Source of the DNA: Bacteriovoracaceae bacterium
Lineage (GTDB): Bacteria > Bdellovibrionota > Bacteriovoracia > Bacteriovoracales > Bacteriovoracaceae
DNA length: 64,000 nt
Reading direction: 5' to 3'
NCBI GenBank assembly: GCA_003245675.1
Contig: QKCN01000062.1
Span: 1-64,000, forward strand
The position numbers and the translations under genes are program-made. The notes beneath the pieces were generated by a model, which worked only from the letters and a program-made list of their open reading frames with translations, had not been told where the DNA came from and made no database searches. Below, one piece after another: positions 38,341 through 47,592 of the stretch. How positions within the stretch are numbered: position 1 is the stretch's first letter; the number at the start of each line of letters is the position of its first letter.

Positions 38341-40539
38341 CTAATATTTTCCAAACTCGTCTGAATCAAGAGCAATCTCTTTGCCAAAATTATCGGGACC
38401 TTGGGCCCATGCACTTTCTTCTTTTTCAAGTGCACTTTTTTTAGAAACCACATAAAGATTTGTTTTCTTCGGAGATATTTTCTTCTCTGAAATATCTTTC
38501 TTTAAGACATTCACAGTCTTTGCACTGGCAGGCAATCTGAAAGTTGAAACAAGCGAATTTAGAGAACTTGCTTGACTCGAAAGTTCTTCCGAGGCAGAAG
38601 CTGATTCTTCAGCTGTTGCAGTATTTGATTGAGTCACAATACTAATTTGATCAATAGCGGTAACAACCTGAGAAAGGGCCAAAGCCTGCTCATTTGAAGC
38701 GGATGCAATTTCAGTAACAATGTCAGTTACCTTAATAGAACCTTCCACAATGCGCTGTAAGGCACTTGCTGTATTTTCTGCAATTTGCGCTCCTGACTGA
38801 ACCTTGGCTCCAGAATCTTCAATCATCGTCGTAGTCTCTTTAGCTGCTCGGGCCGATCTTTCTGCCAAATTTCGAACCTCTTCGGCCACAACGGCAAAAC
38901 CCTTACCATGCTTTCCGGCCCTTGCCGCTTCTACGGCCGCATTCAAAGCAAGTAAATTGGTTTGAAAAGCAATCTCATCAATGACTTTAATAATTTTTGA
39001 AATGCTGTCACTTGATTCATTGATTTCTTTCATCGCTTGAACCAATTCGTTCATCAAGCGATTTCCTTCTTCGGCTTCTCTTTTTGCCTCTAAACTAATT
39101 CCTTTCGCCTGTTCTGCATTTCCTGCATTCTGCTTTGTTTGGCCATCGACTTCATTCATCGATGCAGAAACTTCTTCAAGACTAGAAGCTTGCTCTGTAG
39201 CTCCTTGGGATAAAGTTTGACTAGAGCGCGAAACTTGCTCAGAACCACTTTTAACTTCCAAGATTGCTGTATTCACAGAAGCGAGCGCTTCACAAATAGA
39301 ATCCACAGTACTATTTACTGCCAGCTTTAACTGTTCATTATCACCTCGATAATCACCGATCATTTTCAGAGTGAAATCTTTTTGACTCATCGTTGATAGG
39401 ATTTTAGAGGCTTCATTAATTGGCTTTAAAATATTTTCAAGCAAAGCATTAATGCCTAAAACAATAGGAACAAACTCGATACTGACCTGCTTTTCATTTG
39501 CTCTTTCTCTCAAATTTCCTGCGATTGCAGCTTCCGAAACTTTCTTTATCTCCAAAAGAAAAGAAGCAATACTGTGCATAATATTTTTGCCAATTAAAAC
39601 AGAAAGCAAAATCGCCAACGCAAGAGCAATCACACTGACAAGCAAAATGATGCCAATCGCCTTTTCATTTGCACTCTGCAGACGAGGGCCAAGTTCATCT
39701 TGATCTTTTTTCACAGATAATTTAACATCATCGGCATGCTGCGCAACCACTGGACCAATACGATCAAGAGTGTTTTTAATAACATCATTTCTTTTCAAAA
39801 TGAGCGCTTCTAGCTTTTTAAATGTCGCCACATAATCGGCTTTCAATTTCACAACCAAAGCAAAGAGCGAACGTCGAACAGGGTTTTGTAAATTCTTATC
39901 CAAAATCCCCATGCTTTCATCCATTCTAGAAAACTCTTCTACTGCACGCTGGTAAGAGCTAGGATCATTGCTATCTAAAAACTTAAAAACATAGAGCCGC
40001 GCAAGCAAAAGATGTTTTAAAGATAACGACGCATAATATGTCGCAAGATGATCTCCGTCTTCTTTGGCCGTGGTTTGGATCTTGCTCAAAGATCTCTCTG
40101 CCTCAACCCCATTCACATTCAAGATATTGTTAACATAATCATTGCGCTCTTTACGCCACTCAACGACTTGCTCAAAAGCTTTTTCATATCCAGCAACTTC
40201 TTGATCAATGGCCACAACAATCTTGGCCCGTTCTGGTTTTTGAATTTCCTTTTTAGCTTCAGATAAAAGTGCCTGCATTTTTACAAGATGCTCATCGTAC
40301 CCTTCTTTATCTTTGTCCAAACCTGAAATAAGAAAATTTTTGACACTCATACGAACCATTAACATATTCGTCTGCAAGAGGGCCGCAAGGTTAGTATCTC
40401 GGGCCAATCCTCGATAGTCTTTAAAACCGTCAGATGATTTTTGAATTGCCGCCCAAGAAACAAAAGATATAAGGATGATAAGAAGGGATAAAGATACAAA
40501 TCCCAGCAAAATTTTTTTTACTAATGTAAGTTTTTTCAT
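38341..40539 (-). CDS. Methyl-accepting chemotaxis protein
   Basis: Two TM segments, HAMP-like linker, MCP signalling hairpin. Confidence 0.94.
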   Translation of the reverse strand: MKKLTLVKKILLGFVSLSLLIILISFVSWAAIQKSSDGFKDYRGLARDTNLAALLQTNMLMVRMSVKNFLISGLDKDKEGYDEHLVKMQALLSEAKKEIQKPERAKIVVAIDQEVAGYEKAFEQVVEWRKERNDYVNNILNVNGVEAERSLSKIQTTAKEDGDHLATYYASLSLKHLLLARLYVFKFLDSNDPSSYQRAVEEFSRMDESMGILDKNLQNPVRRSLFALVVKLKADYVATFKKLEALILKRNDVIKNTLDRIGPVVAQHADDVKLSVKKDQDELGPRLQSANEKAIGIILLVSVIALALAILLSVLIGKNIMHSIASFLLEIKKVSEAAIAGNLRERANEKQVSIEFVPIVLGINALLENILKPINEASKILSTMSQKDFTLKMIGDYRGDNEQLKLAVNSTVDSICEALASVNTAILEVKSGSEQVSRSSQTLSQGATEQASSLEEVSASMNEVDGQTKQNAGNAEQAKGISLEAKREAEEGNRLMNELVQAMKEINESSDSISKIIKVIDEIAFQTNLLALNAAVEAARAGKHGKGFAVVAEEVRNLAERSARAAKETTTMIEDSGAKVQSGAQIAENTASALQRIVEGSIKVTDIVTEIASASNEQALALSQVVTAIDQISIVTQSNTATAEESASASEELSSQASSLNSLVSTFRLPASAKTVNVLKKDISEKKISPKKTNLYVVSKKSALEKEESAWAQGPDNFGKEIALDSDEFGKY

Positions 40540-40734
40540 TTTTAAGACCTTTTTTGATCAAAACTTCAAATCACGAAGTGCAAAATAATTTTCATAAAGA
40601 AGATAAGTGAAGCTGTTTGCAAAATATTACACATAAAAAAATATTTAGACACAGCAGACCATCGGACCATTTTTTCAATAACTTGATTTTTCGCATCATT
40701 TTTTTGGTTACTTTTTGCCACCGGCCAAACGCCA

Positions 40735-40905
40735 ATGACCAATCCTAGAGGGGGGTTTGCGGCACTGCATTCCTGACAAAAACTCTTTGGGCCGTGGGCC
40801 GATGTTAGAGAAAAGGGGCCTGCCAGAGCGTTGGTCCTATGAAATCATTAAATTAACAGGAAGTGGCCCTCGAGGATTGAGGGTCAGGCGGCCCGCAGTA
40901 AGCTT
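40735..40905 (+). ncRNA. Structured RNA candidate, possibly 6S RNA (ssrS)
   Basis: No ORF; GGGCCtGCC...GGCGGCCC pairing; GGGCCGATGTT, GCGTTGGTCCTATG and a hairpin followed by GGTCAGGCGGC resemble 6S segments. From memory only, not aligned. Confidence 0.45.
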
Positions 40906-40950
40906 AAAGTCGTCTGGGATCAGTAGGATCAGAAGTAAAAGACAAAACTC

Positions 40951-41004
40951 ATAAACCCTATCCAGGAAGGATAACACAATTTGGCCGGAGTTGCCTAGGT
41001 TTAT
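40951..41004 (+). promoter_or_regulatory. Three-way-junction-like RNA element in the 41069 leader
   Basis: ATAAACC (40951-40957)/GGTTTAT (40998-41004) encloses TATCC-AGGAA-GGATA and GGC-cggagtt-GCC. Confidence 0.4.
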
Positions 41005-41032
41005 AGATGTCGCGTCTCACACACACACATGG

Positions 41033-41047
41033 GGAACAATATGTTCC
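41033..41047. promoter_or_regulatory. Inverted repeat GGAACA-ATA-TGTTCC
   Basis: Perfect 6-bp arms, 22 bp before the start codon. Confidence 0.45.
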
Positions 41048-41068
41048 AATTTACCCAAGGAGGCGTAA

Positions 41069-41413
41069 ATGTTTATGGCCATCGCTGTTGAAACTCCCAA
41101 ACACCCAAAAAACCAAAATGATTACCGTGTCTGGTATCTGGAACTCAATTCCACTAGTGAGGTTATTGGTGTTGGAGTGAAAAGTAAGGATGAGCTCCTA
41201 CAATCCATTTTTGAGGGACACAAAAAAAATGGGAAATCAGAATGGAGGGCGTTTAAAAAGGGCGCTGAATCCTCTACCCCCATCGAAATGCTTGATTTCA
41301 TTGGGAAAAACTCTTTTGAAAACACGCATTTTGGAAATCTACCCACTCTTGCTGAATTTCAAGGGACTATTAACACTCTACAGATGAATTTAGAAATGAG
41401 ATCTATTGCTTAA
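41069..41413 (+). CDS. Small hypothetical protein
   Basis: AAGGAGG Shine-Dalgarno and a terminator directly downstream. Confidence 0.75.
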   Translation: MFMAIAVETPKHPKNQNDYRVWYLELNSTSEVIGVGVKSKDELLQSIFEGHKKNGKSEWRAFKKGAESSTPIEMLDFIGKNSFENTHFGNLPTLAEFQGTINTLQMNLEMRSIA

Positions 41414-41451
41414 ATTGTATCAGAGCATCACTCTTTAAAATGTTTTCCTAA

Positions 41452-41478
41452 GGGCCCCAAATGGGGCCTTTTTTTTTG
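41452..41478 (+). terminator. Rho-independent terminator
   Basis: GGGCCCCAAATGGGGCC followed by T9. Confidence 0.88.
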
Positions 41479-41530
41479 GAGGCGTCATTTATCAGGATGG
41501 TAAATGACGCCGAACAACGCAGATGCGACC
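41478..41530 (+). repeat. Hairpin + AACAACRCAGATG element, copy 1
   Basis: Perfect 11-bp stem GGCGTCATTTA/TAAATGACGCC (41481-41511), then GAACAACGCAGATGCGA. Confidence 0.6.
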
Positions 41531-41538
41531 AGGATGGG

Positions 41539-41612
41539 AGCATCAGTGAAGGAGGAGCGAAAATAGCGCCTGAAGGAGGCGCAGAAATAGCGCCCGAAGG
41601 AGGCGCGGAGCG
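41539..41612 (+). repeat. Three imperfect 24-26-bp tandem repeats forming short hairpins
   Basis: AGCGCCTGAAGGAGGCGCAGAAAT and AGCGCCCGAAGGAGGCGCGGAGCG, preceded by a degenerate copy. Confidence 0.75.
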
Positions 41613-41712
41613 AGAACTTCTTTCACCTTTACAGCAGCTTTTCTTTTCTCATATAATCCAACGTCTCACTAGATAGAAAAAAGATAGATAACTAAAGCAA
41701 GGAGCTCTTTGT

Positions 41713-42660
41713 ATGAAACCTTTTATTGTCGTGCCAGATGGTTTTGATTCCAAATTATTCAACGAACTCAAAAATAACCCAGAACTCGAAGTCTATCCTG
41801 AAAAAAAGATGGACCAAGAGAAATTAAAAGAGCTTTTGCCCCGAGTAAACGCTCTCATCATCCGCTCTGCCACGAAAGTAACTAAAGAATACGTTGATAT
41901 GGCACCGAATCTAAAGCTCGTCATTCGCGCAGGTGAAGGAACAGATAATATTGACAAAAAATACTGTGAAGAAAAAGGCGTAATCGTTGAAAATACTCCT
42001 GGCGCAAACTCCAATTCCGTCGCAGAACACGCTATTGCACTTATGTTTACTGCTCTTCGCAAAACAGCTTGGGCCCATGCCTCTACTCAATCAGGCAAAT
42101 GGGAAAAAGCAAAATTTGAAGGCGCAGAAATCACCGGAAAAACCATTGGCTTTGTTGGTATGGGGAAAATTGCAAAACTCTGCATGAAGCGTCTTTCTGG
42201 TTTTGAACCAACAATGTTGTATTACAGAAAATCGATGAAAGAAGAAGCAGGAGTTGATGCAACTCTCGTCAAAAATCTCAATGAAATTTTTGAAAAATGT
42301 GACATTATTTCTCTTCACCTTCCCTTGACTCCTGATTCAAAAGGAATGATCAATGCAGACCTTCTCTCTAAGATGAAACCAGGTGCCATTCTCATCAATA
42401 CTGCCCGCGGTGGAATTGTAAATGAGCAAGATCTTTACAATGTTCTTAAAGAAAGAAAAATTCGTGCTGCAGGATTTGATGTTTTTGCTAACGAACCTCT
42501 AGAAGAAAACTCACAATTAAGAGAACTCGATAATATTGTTTTAGCTCCTCACCTCGGAGCTTCGACCGAAGAAGCGCAAATCCGCGTAGGAGAGATGGCC
42601 GTCCATCAAATAAGTGAATACTTTCTTGGCAATAAGGTGATAAATGCTGTAAAAGCATAA
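41713..42660 (+). CDS. serA: D-3-phosphoglycerate dehydrogenase-like 2-hydroxyacid dehydrogenase, no ACT domain
   Basis: VIRAGEGTDNIDKKYCEEKGVIVENTPGANSNSVAEHAIALM; GKTIGFVGMGKIAK; INTARGGIVNE. Confidence 0.88.
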   Translation: MKPFIVVPDGFDSKLFNELKNNPELEVYPEKKMDQEKLKELLPRVNALIIRSATKVTKEYVDMAPNLKLVIRAGEGTDNIDKKYCEEKGVIVENTPGANSNSVAEHAIALMFTALRKTAWAHASTQSGKWEKAKFEGAEITGKTIGFVGMGKIAKLCMKRLSGFEPTMLYYRKSMKEEAGVDATLVKNLNEIFEKCDIISLHLPLTPDSKGMINADLLSKMKPGAILINTARGGIVNEQDLYNVLKERKIRAAGFDVFANEPLEENSQLRELDNIVLAPHLGASTEEAQIRVGEMAVHQISEYFLGNKVINAVKA

Positions 42661-42667
42661 ACGTTGA

Positions 42668-42698
42668 AGAGGCGACTATATGTCGCCTCTTTTTTTTT
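42668..42698 (+). terminator. Rho-independent terminator
   Basis: AGAGGCGACTATATGTCGCCTCTTTTTTTT. Confidence 0.88.
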
Positions 42699-42754
42699 GG
42701 ATGCAGCAAAAGCGACGATAGCCTTTGATGCAAAACAACACAGATGGGAACGAC
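42697..42754 (+). repeat. Hairpin + AACAACRCAGATG element, copy 2
   Basis: TGCAGCAAAAGC/GCCTTTGATGCA (10 of 12 paired, 42702-42732), then AAACAACACAGATGGGA. Confidence 0.5.
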
Positions 42755-42779
42755 ACGAAAAACTTTTTGAGGAGAAAAA

Positions 42780-44048
42780 ATGAAAACTCTTGCTTTAATT
42801 GGTGCCCAATGGGGCGATGAAGGAAAAGGAAAAATCACAGATCTTCTAAGCGAAAAAGCTGATATCATTGTTCGCTACCAAGGTGGCAATAATGCTGGCC
42901 ACACCATCTGGGTAGGAAATAAAAAAACAGTTCTCCACTTTATCCCTTCTGGAATTCTCCACCCTCATACCCTCTCCATTATGGGGCATGGAATGGTCAT
43001 TGAACCAGAAGCTCTCTGGGCGGAAATGCAAGGCATTGAATCAACGTCCATTAAACTCAGTGATAAAAATTTTCTCATTTCCGATCATGCAACGATCATC
43101 ACCTCTTACCATAAATTACTTGATGCTTGCCGCGAAAATCAAGGAAGCCTCAAGATTGGCACAACAGGAAAAGGCATTGGCCCTGCTTATGAAGAAAAGA
43201 TGTCCCGCCGCTCGATAAAAGTTCGCGACCTCCTAGACGCCGAAACACTAAAAAAGAAATTATCTGCCATTTTAGAAGAAAAATCAGTGCTCTTTGAAAA
43301 ACTCTATCAAGTGAACTTCCCTTCTCGAGAAGAAGAATTAGAGCGCCTCCTTTCTTTTGGAAAAAAGCTCGCCCCCTTTATTGGTGACTCTTTTAGAGCA
43401 ATTGATCAGGGAATCAGAGATGGCAAAAAAGTATTATACGAAGGCGCACAAGGAATTCTCCTGGATATCGATTATGGAACTTACCCTTATGTGACTTCTT
43501 CTAGCACCGCAGTTGCTGGAATTTTTTCAGGAGCAGGAATTCCCTCTGGAGAGCTTGAAGAAGTTTTGGGAATTACCAAAGCCTATACCACGCGTGTTGG
43601 CGAAGGACCTTTCCCTACTGAATTAGATAATGATTTAGGTGAATTTATTCGTCAAAAAGGGCATGAATTTGGCGCAACCACAGGAAGAAATCGCCGCTGT
43701 GGTTGGCTGGACCTTCCCCTTTTAAAATATTCTGTAAAGTGCTCCAAACTCACTTCAATTGCGCTAACCAAACTCGATATCCTCTGCAATTTAGAAGAAT
43801 TGAAAGTCTGCACACACTATGAAGTTGATGGAAAAACATTTGATTGTGCCTATCCTTCTCTGGATTTATCCAAAGCAAAACCAATCTACAAAGATTTTAC
43901 CCCTTTTAAGGATAATTTTTCTGAACCTTTCTCTAAAGAGCTTGAGAATTACCTTTCCTTCATCGAAAATTCTCTAGGTATAAAAATTGGTATTCTTGCT
44001 TTTGGACCAGAACGAAAAGAAATACTTTTTAGAAAGGACTATTTTTGA
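42780..44048 (+). CDS. purA: Adenylosuccinate synthetase
   Basis: GAQWGDEGKGKITDLLSEKADIIVRYQGGNNAGHTI; GTTGKGIGPAYEEK. Confidence 0.98.
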   Translation: MKTLALIGAQWGDEGKGKITDLLSEKADIIVRYQGGNNAGHTIWVGNKKTVLHFIPSGILHPHTLSIMGHGMVIEPEALWAEMQGIESTSIKLSDKNFLISDHATIITSYHKLLDACRENQGSLKIGTTGKGIGPAYEEKMSRRSIKVRDLLDAETLKKKLSAILEEKSVLFEKLYQVNFPSREEELERLLSFGKKLAPFIGDSFRAIDQGIRDGKKVLYEGAQGILLDIDYGTYPYVTSSSTAVAGIFSGAGIPSGELEEVLGITKAYTTRVGEGPFPTELDNDLGEFIRQKGHEFGATTGRNRRCGWLDLPLLKYSVKCSKLTSIALTKLDILCNLEELKVCTHYEVDGKTFDCAYPSLDLSKAKPIYKDFTPFKDNFSEPFSKELENYLSFIENSLGIKIGILAFGPERKEILFRKDYF

Positions 44049-45748
44049 TGGAACATGGCCTTGGACAAATGCCCATTGTCGGTTTTTCCTTAATCCTTGC
44101 TCTTATTGCAGGGAAGTTAACCAAGCGCCTCCAAATCCCAAAGGTCTCAGGATACATCCTCGTTGGAATTTTACTGGGACCAACTCTTCTCAATATCATC
44201 ACAGAAGAAGCTGCAGACCAACTTTCAACACTCAATGAACTAGCATTTGGAATTATTCTCTTTAATATTGGTGGAGAATTTAACAAGGCCCTATTTAAAA
44301 AAATGACTTCCATCCATCTTAAATACTCATTTGTATTTGGGACTCTAGTTTTTATAACAACTGCACTATTTTGTTTTGCCTTCTCACTTCTGGCTGATTT
44401 GACGTGGATTGATCGCATCGTCATATCTAGCTTGCTGGGCGTTGTGGCTACTGCCGCTGCACCTCCAACAAGTATCTTAGTAATGAAGGAGCTAGAAAGT
44501 GAAGGTCATCTCACCCAGACAGTCACGATCTTCTTAGCCTTAGGTACCATCATGGCCATTACGGTCTCTCATATTTTCACTCTGGGATTCATTGACCTAC
44601 ATATCTGGACAGGCACTCAAACTCCAATGCTTGAGCAAATTTTGGCCATTATATGGACACTCATTGGTTCTTTGTTACTTGGCTCAATTCTAGGTATTAC
44701 ACTAGGCCATTGGGAACAAAGAGAAAAACATGAAAGTGAAATTTTACTCGGTCTTATTGCCGTTATCATTTTGGGAAGCTTTATCGCCAAAAAGCTAGGA
44801 CTAGAGCCTCTACTGGTCAGTATGTTTATGGGACTAGCACTTGTTAATTCCTCTGCCACGGGAAAGTTTGTACACCAGCAAGTCAAAAACTCAGGTTCCA
44901 CAATTTATGCGCTCTTTTTTGTTTTAGCTGGAGCCCATATTAATCTCCGCGAGCAATTTTCAACACTGGGAATTCTTGGATTAGGTTATATCATTTCAAG
45001 GACCCTGAGCATGCCGCTTTCAGCAATCCTTAGCTGTCGCTTTATTAAGGACGAAGACAATAGAGTCACTCGCTTTCTGGGGATCTCAACCTTGAGTCAT
45101 GCGGGTGCAGCTTTGGCAATTGTCATGAAAATCAAAGCTTATCCTGAATCCTCGGCCCAAACGGTTGCCAATGTTGTTCTTTCCTCTATCTTCTTTTTTG
45201 AAATACTAGGACCAATCTCCCTGCGTTATGCCATCTTGAAATCAGGAGAAGCAGGACTGGCCAATCGCATCACCTGTGTAGGGCTCAAAGGAACTGTTAC
45301 CTACCTAGAAATGATTAAAACACTTATGCGCAATCTCAAAATACTCCCATCAATAGAGCAAACGAAAGGGGGATTAAATAGCCTAGGAATTGCGGAATTG
45401 GTCAATCACAAAGTCATGGCCGTTAATGAAAAAGCAACCCTCGAAGAAATTTTGCGGTTTATTCTCAATAATGATCTAGTGATTTACCCAGTCGTCGATA
45501 CTCAATTTAACTACATTGGAATTCTAGACCTCGAAGCGATTGATAATATCAAAAACGACGATATCTTGCGCCGCTTAACTACGGCCGATAAGCTACTATC
45601 TTCTAAAATCTCTCTCAAAGAAAATATGCAAATCAATGAAGCATTGGAAATTTTTAATCGCCATGGTCAAGAAGTTTTACCCGTTACCGCCACGGCAGGA
45701 AATAAACTCATTGGAACCTTACAATACCGACTCTTACTCAATAAATAA
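44048..45748 (+). CDS. Cation:proton antiporter (KefB/CPA2-like) with C-terminal CBS region
   Basis: KRLQIPKVSGYILVGILLGP; ~12 TM segments; start overlaps the purA stop. Confidence 0.88.
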   Translation: MEHGLGQMPIVGFSLILALIAGKLTKRLQIPKVSGYILVGILLGPTLLNIITEEAADQLSTLNELAFGIILFNIGGEFNKALFKKMTSIHLKYSFVFGTLVFITTALFCFAFSLLADLTWIDRIVISSLLGVVATAAAPPTSILVMKELESEGHLTQTVTIFLALGTIMAITVSHIFTLGFIDLHIWTGTQTPMLEQILAIIWTLIGSLLLGSILGITLGHWEQREKHESEILLGLIAVIILGSFIAKKLGLEPLLVSMFMGLALVNSSATGKFVHQQVKNSGSTIYALFFVLAGAHINLREQFSTLGILGLGYIISRTLSMPLSAILSCRFIKDEDNRVTRFLGISTLSHAGAALAIVMKIKAYPESSAQTVANVVLSSIFFFEILGPISLRYAILKSGEAGLANRITCVGLKGTVTYLEMIKTLMRNLKILPSIEQTKGGLNSLGIAELVNHKVMAVNEKATLEEILRFILNNDLVIYPVVDTQFNYIGILDLEAIDNIKNDDILRRLTTADKLLSSKISLKENMQINEALEIFNRHGQEVLPVTATAGNKLIGTLQYRLLLNK

Positions 45749-46405
45749 CTAATTTTTATTAGCCTCAAGCCATTGCCCATTTCCCTTATAAAAATACACT
45801 CGTTTGGTTTTCTTATAAGAAACAGAAACTTCTTGAATTGAGTCCTGATTATAATCCTCAATTTGTACTTTATAATTGCGAAGAACAAAACGCCGAGAAG
45901 GTTTTAAATCTTGCTCAACAAAAAAAGATGGCCCCTTATACATGGAAAAGGTTTTAAAACTATTATAGTCAATTGTTAAAAAATAAAGGCGGCCCGTACC
46001 TTTAAAATTAAGGTAGTCAGTAAATCCCTCATAATAATAAATGAGAAACAAACGCGACATTCCCGAGATTTGATATATATCCATTTTAAAAACACCGCTT
46101 CTTTGTCCTTGAACATCAAAACGATAGGAAAAAATACTTTGATCACCTGTCTTTATTTCTAAACGATCTGTTCCATCTGCCTTATAAAAACTAAAAGACT
46201 CTTTGACCTTATCATCATCCACATCAATCATATAATCAGGTGATTTTATCAAATAACGAGACTCCTTCCAGTCATCTTTGTGATTGTCCTTACTCAGTTC
46301 CTTTGTAAAAATGTCCCTGAAAAAACGTTCATCTTGGGCCCAAAGCTCAGCACCCAAAAAAAAGCAGGCAAAGAAGAGGAATAGAAATAAATTCTTAAAG
46401 CTCAT
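45749..46405 (-). CDS. Secreted hypothetical protein
   Basis: Signal peptide ending FLGAELWAQ; YYEGFTDYLNFKGTGRLYFLTIDYN. Confidence 0.7.
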   Translation of the reverse strand: MSFKNLFLFLFFACFFLGAELWAQDERFFRDIFTKELSKDNHKDDWKESRYLIKSPDYMIDVDDDKVKESFSFYKADGTDRLEIKTGDQSIFSYRFDVQGQRSGVFKMDIYQISGMSRLFLIYYYEGFTDYLNFKGTGRLYFLTIDYNSFKTFSMYKGPSFFVEQDLKPSRRFVLRNYKVQIEDYNQDSIQEVSVSYKKTKRVYFYKGNGQWLEANKN

Positions 46406-46479
46406 ATTTTAATTATAAAGCAAAAATGCTAATATAACAGCGATATTTCCAAGCAATACAAAATAGAATTGAGGTAATG

Positions 46480-47190
46480 ATGAAGTATGTGGTCTTTCAC
46501 AATGAGGAGTTTCAACTTAGGGACAGCCAAGAGACAGCTGAGCACCAAACTGTTCAACTAAGTGAGCTTGAAGAAATTCCAGTGATGGCCCTCTTCTATG
46601 AAACCCTACCTGAGGATGACGAAACAATTGCCAAGGCTCAAAAAAGAACCTCATTCCCTTGGTGTCAAAGGTCTCTCATTGAACTAGACGCCTCCTCAGC
46701 AGAACAAGAGATTCTTATCCAAAGAGAAAGAGATCGTTGGATAATGCTCAATACTCTCTCCATTACTGAAAACATCTTTACCATTTGCCAGCATCTCAAA
46801 AAAATTTGGCCGAATCAGCGCATTGAATTTTTTGAAGAATTTTGGTTTTTAATTCAATCTCTCTTAGGGACTCAAGAATTGCGCATTATTTTTAATGATG
46901 CAGAAACAAAAAACGAAAAAAATATCAGCCTCGTTCATACCGCACTATTTGGGCGCAATATTCCTCAAATCAGCAAAGGCAAAGACTCAGATAAAGTCGT
47001 GCTCGATGAATTCCAAAAGTTCTACTCACTCAATACACCTCAAGTTCAAGAGTGGAATGAGCAAAGCAAACAGCTAGTGATCACAGCAGGGATTGACAAA
47101 GGACCAGTACTCATTATGGCCCAAACAGAAAAGTTTAGTCCCCTACAACTTGCGATTCTAAAAGCAATCTTCTCTGGTCTGCAAAACTAA
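46480..47190 (+). CDS. Hypothetical protein
   Basis: ORF with GAGGT RBS and a downstream terminator. Confidence 0.7.
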   Translation: MKYVVFHNEEFQLRDSQETAEHQTVQLSELEEIPVMALFYETLPEDDETIAKAQKRTSFPWCQRSLIELDASSAEQEILIQRERDRWIMLNTLSITENIFTICQHLKKIWPNQRIEFFEEFWFLIQSLLGTQELRIIFNDAETKNEKNISLVHTALFGRNIPQISKGKDSDKVVLDEFQKFYSLNTPQVQEWNEQSKQLVITAGIDKGPVLIMAQTEKFSPLQLAILKAIFSGLQN

Positions 47191-47218
47191 AAAGGAAAGC
47201 CACTTAGGCTTTCCTTTA
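47190..47218. terminator. Rho-independent terminator
   Basis: AAAAGGAAAGCCACTTAGGCTTTCCTTT. Confidence 0.75.
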
Positions 47219-47251
47219 ATATCTGATCGCAACAAGAAATGTCGTTTCAAC

Positions 47252-47590
47252 TTAGCCAAAACGCCCTAGTTTCTTTCCAGCGAGAACATGAAAGTGAGTG
47301 TGAAAAACAGTTTGTCCTGCATCCACGCCCTGATTGGTTACAATACGAAAACCACCTTCATCTAAATTTTGCTCTTGGGCCCATTGGGTTATCCCCTTAA
47401 ACACATCTTGCAATTGCCCAGACTGAGTTTCGCTCAATTCTGAGATATTGGCCGTATGTTCCTTGTGAACAAAAAGAACATGGATAGGGGCCATGGGCGA
47501 AATATCTTTAAAACCAAAAACCTTATCATTTTCAAAAATCTTTTCAGATGGAATTTCTCCAGCAACGATTTTACAAAACAGACAGTCCAT
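47252..47590 (-). CDS. HIT-family protein (HinT-like)
   Basis: MDCLFCKIVAGEIPSEKIFENDKVFGFKDISPMAPIHVLFVHKEH...QTVFHTHFHVL. Confidence 0.95.
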   Translation of the reverse strand: MDCLFCKIVAGEIPSEKIFENDKVFGFKDISPMAPIHVLFVHKEHTANISELSETQSGQLQDVFKGITQWAQEQNLDEGGFRIVTNQGVDAGQTVFHTHFHVLAGKKLGRFG

Positions 47591-47592
47591 TT

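Noticed and set aside
40945-41005. SRP RNA, RNase P RNA or GEMM (c-di-GMP) riboswitch
   Set aside because: CCAGGAAGG and GGCCGGAGTTGCC recall parts of these RNAs, but the diagnostic conserved blocks are missing. Reported only as an unassigned structured leader.
41461-41676. 71-aa ORF over the repeat array
   Set aside because: Starts inside a terminator and derives its repeats from the hairpin array.
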